From NCBI RefSeq assembly GCF_006439025.1, contig NZ_RCYZ01000001.1:372001-436000 (forward strand): a stretch of DNA of 64,000 nt. The letters run 5' to 3'. Of the stretch, positions 15,809 to 22,689 are shown piece after piece. Every line of letters begins with the position of its first letter. Within the stretch, counting starts at the first letter, position 1. Under the pieces are notes generated by a model that saw only the letters and a list, made by a program, of their open reading frames with translations, did not search any database and was not told the DNA's origin. The translations under genes and the position numbers were made by a program. This stretch comes from Hymenobacter nivis (GTDB lineage: Bacteria > Bacteroidota > Bacteroidia > Cytophagales > Hymenobacteraceae).

Positions 15809-17238
15809 CCGGCAGCCGCCTGGGGCCCCTCCCGCAAGCGCAACCGCACCTGGAAGTCGCCCCGCGGCCGCAGGGTGATGAGCGGCTGCTTAACTACCAA
15901 CGGCTGGCCGGCGGGCCACTCCACGTCGAACACGCGCAGCAGCTCAATGGCCACCAGCTGCATTTCGGTGAGGGCAAATTGCAGGCCCACGCACAGCCGG
16001 GGGCCCCCGCCGAAGGGCGCGTAGGCAAACGGCACGAGCGGGCGCGGCGCATCGGGGGCGAAGCGGGCGGGGCGGAACTCGGTGGGCGCGTCCCAGTGCT
16101 GCGGGTCGCGGTGCAGGCCGTAGAGGTAGAGCGAGAACAGGGTGCCCTTCGGAATGCGCAGGCCCCGGTAGTCGTCGTCGGCCAGCGCCACGCGGTCCAC
16201 CATCCAAGCGGGCGGGTAGAGGCGCATGGTTTCCTGCACGGCCTGCAAGGCGCGGCCGAGGCGGGGCAAATCGGCAAACGTGGGGGCCCTATCGCCCAGC
16301 ACTTCAGCGGTTTCAGCTTGGATGTCCCGCGCCTCGGCCGGGTGGTGGGCCAGCAGGTACAGCAGCCAGGTGAGGGCGTTGGCGCTGGTTTCGTGGCCGG
16401 CCACGAGCAGAATCAGGGCTTCGTCGAGCAGCCGGTCGGGGGCCATCGGCTCGCCGGTGTCCTCGTAGCGGGCATCGAGCAGCATTTGCAGCAGGTCGTC
16501 GGGCGGGGCGGGGGCCCCGGGGGCGGCGCTGGCGGCCTGGCGCTGGGCAATGTAGCGGCCCAGCAGCGCCCGCAGCTCGGCCGTGAGGCGGTCGTGGTGG
16601 CGGAACTGGCCCCGCAGCCGCCGCCACCAGTTCAGGTACGGCTGGCGGATGGTGCGGATGTAAAACGCCTGAATCTCCGTAATAAGCTGGGCCAGGCGGT
16701 CCAATTCAGCCTCGGCGAAGCTGGTGCTGAACACCGAGCGGGCAATGATGCGGAACGTGAGCCGCGTGAGCAGCGCGTGGGCTGGCACGGCCACCGCCCC
16801 GCCGCTTTTGGCCGCGGCCTGCGCCAGGGGCCCCAGCGTGTCGGCCACCACTTCCTGCATCAGCCCGGTGAGGCCGGCCACCCGCTGGCGGTGGAAGCCG
16901 GGCTGGATGAGCCGGCGCTGGCGCAGCCAGTCGGGGCCCTCGTTGGTGAGCAGGCCGTGGCCGATGTAGCGCGCAAAGCCGAGCGTAAACTTCGATTTGG
17001 CGTAGTTGCGGTGGTTTTTCTGCAAAATGTGCTGCACTAGGCCGGGGTCGCGGGTGAGCACGCTGGGCTGCACCCCGCCGATGTAGAGCCGCGCCGTGTC
17101 GCCGAAGCCGGCGTGCACGGCGTCGAGGGCCCCGATGGGGTCGGCCACGAGCCGCAGCGAGCCGCGGATGGAGTGCCAGCGCGGCACTTGGGGCAGGACC
17201 AAGGGCGGGGTTTGGGGCCCCAAAGTATCGTCGGCCAT
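15805..17238 (-). CDS. Cytochrome P450
   Basis: The 477-residue enzyme has all P450 landmarks: the I-helix LLVAGHETSANALTWLLY near residue 275, the K-helix ExxR (QETMRLYPPAW) near residue 335, and the heme loop FAYAPFGGGPRLCVGLQFALTEM near residue 418 with the axial Cys. The N-terminal part (GLLTNEGPDWLRQRRLIQPGFH) resembles soluble bacterial CYPs of the CYP102/CYP175/CYP97-like branch, some of which hydroxylate fatty acids or carotenoids. No redox partner gene is adjacent. Substrate cannot be assigned. A TACCTTTG box lies 32 nt upstream. Confidence 0.93.
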   Translation of the reverse strand: MADDTLGPQTPPLVLPQVPRWHSIRGSLRLVADPIGALDAVHAGFGDTARLYIGGVQPSVLTRDPGLVQHILQKNHRNYAKSKFTLGFARYIGHGLLTNEGPDWLRQRRLIQPGFHRQRVAGLTGLMQEVVADTLGPLAQAAAKSGGAVAVPAHALLTRLTFRIIARSVFSTSFAEAELDRLAQLITEIQAFYIRTIRQPYLNWWRRLRGQFRHHDRLTAELRALLGRYIAQRQAASAAPGAPAPPDDLLQMLLDARYEDTGEPMAPDRLLDEALILLVAGHETSANALTWLLYLLAHHPAEARDIQAETAEVLGDRAPTFADLPRLGRALQAVQETMRLYPPAWMVDRVALADDDYRGLRIPKGTLFSLYLYGLHRDPQHWDAPTEFRPARFAPDAPRPLVPFAYAPFGGGPRLCVGLQFALTEMQLVAIELLRVFDVEWPAGQPLVVKQPLITLRPRGDFQVRLRLREGPQAAAG

Positions 17239-17269
17239 AGTGCGGGCGGGGCCCTAGTGGGGCCGCGCC

Positions 17270-17277
17270 CAAAGGTA
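17270..17277 (-). promoter_or_regulatory. Putative -7 box of the P450 gene
   Basis: TACCTTTG on the minus strand, ending 31 nt before the ATG at 17238. It matches TAnnTTTG and is the same octamer found at 460, 25767 and 49505. No TTG -33 element is evident. Confidence 0.45.
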
Positions 17278-17379
17278 GGCCGGGGCCCCGGGCCATCCTT
17301 TTGCCGGGCAGCCGCGTAAACCCGGGCAGGCCCCGCCGCGGGCCGCCGCTCTTTCTTCCAAAACCAACCCGATTGCCCC

Positions 17380-17691
17380 ATGTGGATTGCCCAAAACCCC
17401 GACCAAAACGCTCCCCTCGAAGACCTGCAAGGCCGCGCCGTGGGCCTCAAGTTTGAGTGCAACAAGTGCCACACCGAAGTCTTTACCGACCTGCTCGGCG
17501 TGCCCACCCCCGACCCAATGGCCGACTCGCTGGCCGACACCGACCAGTACGAAAAAGAGGAAGTAAAATGCCCCGGCTGCGGCATGATCCACACCCTGGA
17601 GGTGGACGCCACCTTCGACGGCGTGAAATTTAAGGTGAGCGACGTGGCCCCCGGCAGCGTCAGCTACCAGCTGGCCGAGCCTAAAGGCTAG
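17380..17691 (+). CDS. Small two-CxxC zinc-ribbon protein
   Basis: The 103-residue protein is hydrophilic and acidic. It has CNKC (in KFECNKCHTEVF) near residue 28 and CPGC (in EVKCPGCGMIH) near residue 64, enough to form one structural zinc site, with a beta-rich C-terminal segment. I do not recognise a named family. It is a single-gene unit transcribed away from the P450 gene and followed by a strong bidirectional terminator. Confidence 0.75.
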   Translation: MWIAQNPDQNAPLEDLQGRAVGLKFECNKCHTEVFTDLLGVPTPDPMADSLADTDQYEKEEVKCPGCGMIHTLEVDATFDGVKFKVSDVAPGSVSYQLAEPKG

Positions 17692-17711
17692 GGCATTGCG
17701 CACCGCTACAG

Positions 17712-17743
17712 AAAAGGCCGTTCCCTAGGGAACGGCCTTTTTT
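17712..17743. terminator. Bidirectional intrinsic terminator
   Basis: A perfect 14-bp inverted repeat (17712-17725 with 17728-17741) flanked by A and T runs. It lies between the converging zinc-ribbon gene and the polyprenyl synthase gene and would serve both. Confidence 0.9.
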
Positions 17744-17768
17744 AATGCTCCCCAGGAGTTCCAGGGCC

Positions 17769-18770
17769 CTATTTTTCCCGCTCAATGGTGTAGTTGATGA
17801 GCTGCTCGAGCGAAGTGCGGCTGGCCGATTCAGGAAAGGTGTGGAGGATGGCCAGGGCCTCGTCGCGGTACTTTTTCATGGTGGCCACGGCGTAGTCCAG
17901 CCCCCCCGACTGCTTCACAAACTCGATGACCTGCTGCACCCGCTCGCGGTGGCCCTCGTTGTTCTTGACGTTGAAAATCATGCGGCGCTTTTCCAGCCAA
18001 CTGGCCTGCTGGAGGGCGTAAATCAGCGGCAGCGTCATCTTTTTTTCCTTGATGTCGATGCCCACCGGCTTGCCAATTTCGGCCGTGCCGTAGTCGAACA
18101 GGTCGTCCTTTATTTGGAAGGCCATGCCCACTTTTTCGCCGAAGAGGCGAGCGCGCTCCACGGTTTCCGGATCGGCGCCGGTGGAGGCGGCCCCCACAGC
18201 GGTGCAGGAGGCGATGAGCGAGGCCGTTTTTTGGCGGATGATGTCGAAGTACACGTCCTCCGTGATGTCGAGCTTGCGGGCTTTTTCGATTTGCAACAGC
18301 TCGCCCTCGCTGAGCTCGCGCACGGCCCGGTTCACGATTTTCAGCAGCTGAAAGTCGTCGTGCTCCAGCGCTAGCTGCATCCCGCGCGAAAGCAGGTAGT
18401 CGCCCACCAGCACGGCTATTTTATTCTTCCACAGCGCATTGATGGAAAAAAAGCCGCGGCGGTAGTTGCTTTCGTCCACCACGTCGTCGTGCACTAGCGT
18501 GGCCGTGTGCAGCAGCTCGATGAGGGTGGCGCCGCGGAAAGTAGCTTCGGGCAGGGGCCCCGCGGCGTCGGGCAGGGCGATGCGGGCCGAAAAGAACACG
18601 AACATCGGCCGGATTTGCTTGCCCTTGCGCTTCACAATGTAGCCCATTATCTTGTCGAGCAGCAGCACGTTGGTGCGCATCGACTGGCGAAATTTGTGCT
18701 CAAACTCCGCCATTTCGGCCGCAATGGGGGCCTGGATCTGGTCGAGGGAAGCGGAGGTGGGCTGCGGCAT
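17769..18770 (-). CDS. Long-chain polyprenyl diphosphate synthase
   Basis: The 333-residue trans-isoprenyl synthase has the first Asp-rich motif in LVHDDVVDESNYRRG near residue 92 and the second in FQIKDDLFDYG near residue 217. KQIRPMFVFFSARIAL supplies the upstream basic substrate site. Length and motifs fit the octaprenyl/heptaprenyl synthases (IspB-like) that make the menaquinone side chain. A geranylgeranyl product feeding carotenoids cannot be excluded from sequence alone. The start at ATG 18770 is conventional. A perfect palindrome lies about 45 nt upstream. Confidence 0.9.
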   Translation of the reverse strand: MPQPTSASLDQIQAPIAAEMAEFEHKFRQSMRTNVLLLDKIMGYIVKRKGKQIRPMFVFFSARIALPDAAGPLPEATFRGATLIELLHTATLVHDDVVDESNYRRGFFSINALWKNKIAVLVGDYLLSRGMQLALEHDDFQLLKIVNRAVRELSEGELLQIEKARKLDITEDVYFDIIRQKTASLIASCTAVGAASTGADPETVERARLFGEKVGMAFQIKDDLFDYGTAEIGKPVGIDIKEKKMTLPLIYALQQASWLEKRRMIFNVKNNEGHRERVQQVIEFVKQSGGLDYAVATMKKYRDEALAILHTFPESASRTSLEQLINYTIEREK

Positions 18771-18814
18771 GGCGTGGCAATATTACGGCGTAACGGACGA
18801 GGCAGGGGCCGCCC

Positions 18815-18835
18815 GGGCGCAAAACTTTTGCGCCC
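18815..18835. promoter_or_regulatory. 21-nt perfect palindrome between divergent genes
   Basis: Ten-base arms (18815-18824 and 18826-18835) pair perfectly about a single central C. It is placed between the divergent polyprenyl synthase (start 18770) and alpha/beta hydrolase (start 18909) genes, a typical location for a dimeric repressor site. Confidence 0.45.
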
Positions 18836-18908
18836 CGAATGCCTTACTTGCGGGGCCCGCCCGCTGGCTGCGCCGCGGGGGCCCCGCCTCACCCCTGCCC
18901 CTGCACCC

Positions 18909-19769
18909 ATGCTCGCCCACGTTCCGTTCATTCTCACCGGCTTGCGCCACGGCCGGCCGTTTGCCGCCGATGCCACCTACCGCGCCGACGGCCGCGCCAA
19001 GCCGGTGGTGGTGTTTGTGCACGGCTTCAAAGGGTTTAAGGATTGGGGGCACTTCCCGCAGCTGGCCGATTTTTTTGCCGAGCAGGGCTTTGTGTTCGTT
19101 AAGCTGAACCTCTCGCACAACGGCGTGGTGGTGGGCGGCACCGGCGACCTGGAGGACCTGGACGCTTTCGGGCGGAATAATTTTAGCATCGAGCTCGACG
19201 ACCTCGGCCAGCTCCTCGACGCCCTGCACGCGCCCGGGGCCACGCCCCTGCCCGCGGCCGAGCTGGATTTGGGCCGGCTCGCGCTCGTGGGCCACAGCCG
19301 CGGCGGGGCCCTGGTGCTGCTCAAGGCCGCCGAAGACGCCCGCGTGCGGGCCGTGGCCACCTGGGCCGCCATCGCCGACATCGACCAGCGCTGGGGCCCC
19401 GAGGTGCTGGCCGAGTGGGCCCGCGCCGGCCACCTCCTGGTGCCCAACAGCCGCACCGGCCAGCCCCTGCCCATGTACTACCAGATTGTGGAGGACTACG
19501 AGGCCAACCGCGCGCGGCTCGACATTCTGGCCAACGTGGCGCACAACCTGCCCCAGCCCCTGCTCATCGTGCACGGCGACGCCGACGAAACCGTGCCCCT
19601 GGAGGCGGCCCACGCCTTGCACGCCGCCAAGCCGGGCGCCGAGGTGCTGGTGGTGCCCGGGGCCACGCACATGTTCGGCGGGGCCCACCCCTGGCCCACC
19701 GCGGGGCTACCCGAGCCCGCCGGCCTGGTGGCGGCGCGCACGGCCGATTTTTTTAATCGCCAAGCGTGA
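18909..19769 (+). CDS. Alpha/beta hydrolase (dienelactone hydrolase/peptidase-like)
   Basis: About 286 residues. PVVVFVHGFKGFKDWGHFPQLADFFAEQG provides the oxyanion-hole HG motif near residue 37. LALVGHSRGGALVLLKAAED has the nucleophile Ser in GHSRGG near residue 131. LLIVHGDADETVPLEAAHAL gives the acid Asp near residue 223, and GATHMFGG the catalytic His near residue 255. The triad is complete. The ATG at 18909 is preferred although the frame is open further upstream into the divergent gene. The stop overlaps folK by 4 bp (GTGA), so the two are translationally coupled. Confidence 0.87.
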   Translation: MLAHVPFILTGLRHGRPFAADATYRADGRAKPVVVFVHGFKGFKDWGHFPQLADFFAEQGFVFVKLNLSHNGVVVGGTGDLEDLDAFGRNNFSIELDDLGQLLDALHAPGATPLPAAELDLGRLALVGHSRGGALVLLKAAEDARVRAVATWAAIADIDQRWGPEVLAEWARAGHLLVPNSRTGQPLPMYYQIVEDYEANRARLDILANVAHNLPQPLLIVHGDADETVPLEAAHALHAAKPGAEVLVVPGATHMFGGAHPWPTAGLPEPAGLVAARTADFFNRQA

Positions 19770-20260
19770 GCGCGCCCGCCCTGGCCTACCTGCTGCTGGG
19801 CAGCAACCTCGGCGACCGCGCCGCCTACCTGCAAGCGGCGCGCACCGGCTTGGCCGCTGCGGGCGAAATCGTGGCCGCCTCGGGCATTTACGAAACCGCC
19901 GCCTGGGGCCCCGCCGACCAGCCCGCCTACCTCAACCAGGCCGTGGCACTGCGCACCGCGCTGGCGCCAGGGGCCCTGCTGGCCCACTGCCTGGCCACCG
20001 AAGCCGCCGCCGGCCGCGAGCGGCACGAGCGCTGGGGCAGCCGCACCCTCGACGTGGACGTACTCCTCTACGACGACCTCATCATCGACACCCCCGCCCT
20101 GACCGTGCCGCACCCGCGCCTGGCGCAGCGCCGGTTCGCGCTGGGGCCCCTGGCCGAAATTGCCGCCGCGCGGGTGCACCCGCAGCTACACCTCACCGTA
20201 GCTGAGCTATTGGTTATCTGCCCTGACCCGCTGGCCGTGCGGCCGTGGGCAGAGGAATAG
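19766..20260 (+). CDS. folK: HPPK: 6-hydroxymethyl-7,8-dihydropterin pyrophosphokinase
   Basis: The 164-residue protein starts with GTG overlapping the previous stop. It shows YLLLGSNLGDRAAYL, ETAAWGPADQPAYLNQAV, then HERWGSRTLDVDVLLYDD (the HPPK signature with metal-binding Asp pair) and LTVPHPRLAQRRFALGPLAEI. It transfers pyrophosphate from ATP to the pterin in folate synthesis. Coupling to an alpha/beta hydrolase is notable but has no obvious pathway meaning. Confidence 0.93.
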   Translation: MSAPALAYLLLGSNLGDRAAYLQAARTGLAAAGEIVAASGIYETAAWGPADQPAYLNQAVALRTALAPGALLAHCLATEAAAGRERHERWGSRTLDVDVLLYDDLIIDTPALTVPHPRLAQRRFALGPLAEIAAARVHPQLHLTVAELLVICPDPLAVRPWAEE

Positions 20261-20296
20261 AGCGGCGCCATTGCGCTTTGGCTTAAGGCTCTTGGC

Positions 20297-21478
20297 TCAG
20301 CGCCGGGGCCCTACTAGGGGCGGGCGCAGGCGCAGCTCGGCCACGTTGTGGCCCACGCGCAGGGCCGAGTAGCCCAGCCAGGCGGCCAGCACCAGGCCGT
20401 TCAGCACCTGCCGCCAGCGCACCGGGCCGGCTGCCGGCCACCGGGCCAGGGCCAGCAGCAGCATGGGGCCGGCCACCGGGGCCATGTAGCGTTCGGCGTC
20501 GTGCACCCCGCCGGTGCCCAGCCGGAAGGTGACGGCCACCATGTGGCCCAACACGTTGGCCACGACCAGCCACCAGCACAGCTGCAAGGCGGCCGTGGCC
20601 GACGACAGTGGCACGCGCCCCGGCCGGCCGCCTGGCCACAGCCACGCCAGCAGGCCCACCAGGCCCAGCGCCCACCAGGCATAGGGCACGGCCCCGTACC
20701 ACCCCGCGGCCAGGGGCCCAAACCAGCGTAGCATCACAAACCCGTACTGGGCCTGTAGCTCGGCGAGCATGGACCACCCGCCGGGTATCCGCACGACGCG
20801 GGGCCCCGCCAGCGCCGCGTGGATGCTCCACAACACTTCCCCGCTGGCGCAGCCGAGGCCGTGCGCCACCAACTGCCAGCGGCTGCGCGTGCGCCAGGCC
20901 CCGTTGGCCAGCAGGGCCACGCCGGCTCCTACCAGCAAAAACGCCCCGGAGGTGCGCTGCAAGGGCAGCAAGCACCCAACTAGCGTGGCCCAGCCCAGCC
21001 ACCGGCCGCTGTTGGTGCGCAGCCAGGCCAGCAGCGCACCGCTGTAGGCGGCGGCCAGCAGAAAGAACACCGGCTCCGACCAGATGAACTTGGCTGGCAC
21101 CAGCACGGCCGTGCTCAGGGCCAGGGCCAGGGGCAGCGCCCCGGCCCGGGGCCCTGGCAGCAAGCGGCGGCCCGCCCTGCTCCACAGCAGCAAGTGGCCC
21201 AGCAAAGCCAGGGCATACAGGCTACGAATGGCCCCAAACGAGCCGAATACGCTCAGCAGGGCCGGGTACAGGGGCCCCCACAGGCGGTAGGGCAGCCCGT
21301 CGGGGCCCAGCAGCTGGCCGCTGGCGCGCAGGCTGCGGGCCGCCGACAGGTAGCTGTACGAGTCGGCGGTGCCGCCAAACCCGCCCTGGCTGAGCACTCC
21401 GTACAGGCCCAGCACGACCAGCGCCGCGAGGCCCAGCGCCCAGTGGTAAGCACGGGCCGGGCCGGCCGCTGGCCTCAC
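20297..21478 (-). CDS. Polytopic membrane protein, GT39/ArnT-like glycosyltransferase family
   Basis: About 393 residues with roughly ten membrane segments. Near residue 37 GTADSYSYLSAARSLRASGQL follows the first membrane helix, the place where lipid-linked-sugar transferases carry an acidic catalytic loop (here GTADS). Near the end, HDAERYMAPVAGPMLLLAL resembles the RY(L/M) helix of GT39-like enzymes. The GTG at 21478 overlaps the fabD stop (GTGA), which decides the start and implies translational coupling. The longer upstream reading is rejected as it lies in fabD. Substrate unknown. Confidence 0.75.
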   Translation of the reverse strand: MRPAAGPARAYHWALGLAALVVLGLYGVLSQGGFGGTADSYSYLSAARSLRASGQLLGPDGLPYRLWGPLYPALLSVFGSFGAIRSLYALALLGHLLLWSRAGRRLLPGPRAGALPLALALSTAVLVPAKFIWSEPVFFLLAAAYSGALLAWLRTNSGRWLGWATLVGCLLPLQRTSGAFLLVGAGVALLANGAWRTRSRWQLVAHGLGCASGEVLWSIHAALAGPRVVRIPGGWSMLAELQAQYGFVMLRWFGPLAAGWYGAVPYAWWALGLVGLLAWLWPGGRPGRVPLSSATAALQLCWWLVVANVLGHMVAVTFRLGTGGVHDAERYMAPVAGPMLLLALARWPAAGPVRWRQVLNGLVLAAWLGYSALRVGHNVAELRLRPPLVGPRR

Positions 21479-22389
21479 TGCGCCGAGGCGACGGTGGCCG
21501 TGGGCACAATCTTCTTCACCAGGCCCTGGAGCACCTTGCCGGGGCCGCACTCCACAAACTCCAGGGCCCCATCGGCGGCCATGCGCTGCACCGATTGCGT
21601 CCAGCGCACGGGGGCCGTGAGCTGGGCCAGCAGGTTGGCCTTGATTTCGGCGGGGGCTTGGTGGGGCTGGCCGTCCACGTTTTGGTACACGGGGCAGCGG
21701 GCTTCGCGGAAGGTCGTCTTCTCGATGGCCTCGCCCAGGGCCGTGGCGGCCGACTGCATCAGGGGCGAGTGGAAGGCGCCGCCCACCGGCAGCAGCAGGG
21801 CGCGCTTGGCCCCGGCGGCCTTCAGCTGCTCGCAGGCCAGCTCCACGCCGCGCACCGCCCCCGACACCACCAGCTGGCCGGGGCAGTTGTAGTTGGCGGC
21901 CACCACCACGTCGCCCCCGGCGCTGATTTCCTGGCAGATGCGCTCCACCACGTCGTCGGCCAGGCCCAGGATGGCGGCCATCGTGCCGGGCTGCTCCTCG
22001 CAGGCGGCTTGCATGGCCTGGGCGCGCCGGGCCACCAGGCGCAGAGCATCGGCAAAGTCGAGGGCCCCGGCCGCCACCAGGGCCGAGAACTCGCCCAGCG
22101 AGTGGCCAGCGGCCATGCCCACCGCCCGCCCGGGCACGGCCACAAACTGGGCCACCGAGTGCACGAAAATGGCCGGCTGCGTCACGTCGGTGCGGCGCAG
22201 GTCGTCCTCCGAGCCGTTGAACATCAGCTCGGTGAGCGAAAAGCCGAGAATGTCGTTGGCCTGGGTGAGGAGCTGGCGGGCGGCGTCGTTGTTATCAAAC
22301 AGCTCGCGGGCCATGCCCGGAAACTGGCTGCCCTGGCCCGGAAATACAAAAGCCGGAGCCGGCAGCGAAGACGAAGAAGAAGGGGTCAC
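21475..22389 (-). CDS. fabD: Malonyl-CoA:ACP transacylase
   Basis: About 304 residues. AFVFPGQGSQFPGMARELFDNN lies near the N-terminus, the nucleophile GHSLGEFSALVAAGAL near residue 95, a catalytic-His segment VGGAFHSPLMQSA near residue 200, and CGPGKVLQGLVKKI near the C-terminus. It loads malonate on acyl carrier protein for fatty-acid synthesis. The start is taken as GTG at 22389, shortly before the conserved FVFPGQG; the open frame upstream is low-complexity and unlike the family. Gene 20297-21478 is coupled directly downstream. Confidence 0.93.
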   Translation of the reverse strand: MTPSSSSSLPAPAFVFPGQGSQFPGMARELFDNNDAARQLLTQANDILGFSLTELMFNGSEDDLRRTDVTQPAIFVHSVAQFVAVPGRAVGMAAGHSLGEFSALVAAGALDFADALRLVARRAQAMQAACEEQPGTMAAILGLADDVVERICQEISAGGDVVVAANYNCPGQLVVSGAVRGVELACEQLKAAGAKRALLLPVGGAFHSPLMQSAATALGEAIEKTTFREARCPVYQNVDGQPHQAPAEIKANLLAQLTAPVRWTQSVQRMAADGALEFVECGPGKVLQGLVKKIVPTATVASAQ

Positions 22390-22600
22390 GGAGAAGGAAG
22401 CGCGGGGGCGGAAAGTGGGTGGAAAGAGGGCCCCGGGCGGCGGGCGGCGGTGCCGCGCCCGCCCGGGGCAAGCGGGGCGCAAGCTGCACAAAAGCCCGCG
22501 GCCCACCAAATCGGGGCCGCTGCCTGGGGCCCCGCTGGCCGCCGCGGGGGCCCTAAAAAGCTATCCGGGCCAGGATTTATCACCCCGCCGTGGGGCCCCT

Positions 22601-22647
22601 AAAAAGCAAAAGCCGGACGACTCCCGTGAGGAATCCGCCCGGCTTTT
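22601..22647 (-). terminator. Terminator of the T9SS type B gene
   Basis: On the minus strand AAAAGCCGG pairs with CCGGCTTTT and is followed by GCTTTTT. It lies about 43 nt after the stop at 22690, before the fabD leader. Confidence 0.7.
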
Positions 22648-22662
22648 AGTTGCCTGCGAATG

Positions 22663-22683
22663 GAAAGCTATCAGCTAAAAGCT
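22663..22683 (-). repeat. Single-arm AGCT heptamer tract after a stop codon
   Basis: Read on the minus strand, three 7-bp units (AGCTTTT, AGCTGAT, AGCTTTC) follow the stop of the T9SS protein gene by 6 nt. They match the unit of the inverted elements at 3273, 28515 and 37912, but no opposite arm is present. A terminator follows. Confidence 0.5.
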
Positions 22684-22689
22684 CAGCAA

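Noticed and set aside
15979-17040. Plus-strand open frame of 353 codons opposite the P450 gene
   Set aside because: Antisense to a gene with every P450 motif; Gly/Arg/Val-rich shadow composition.
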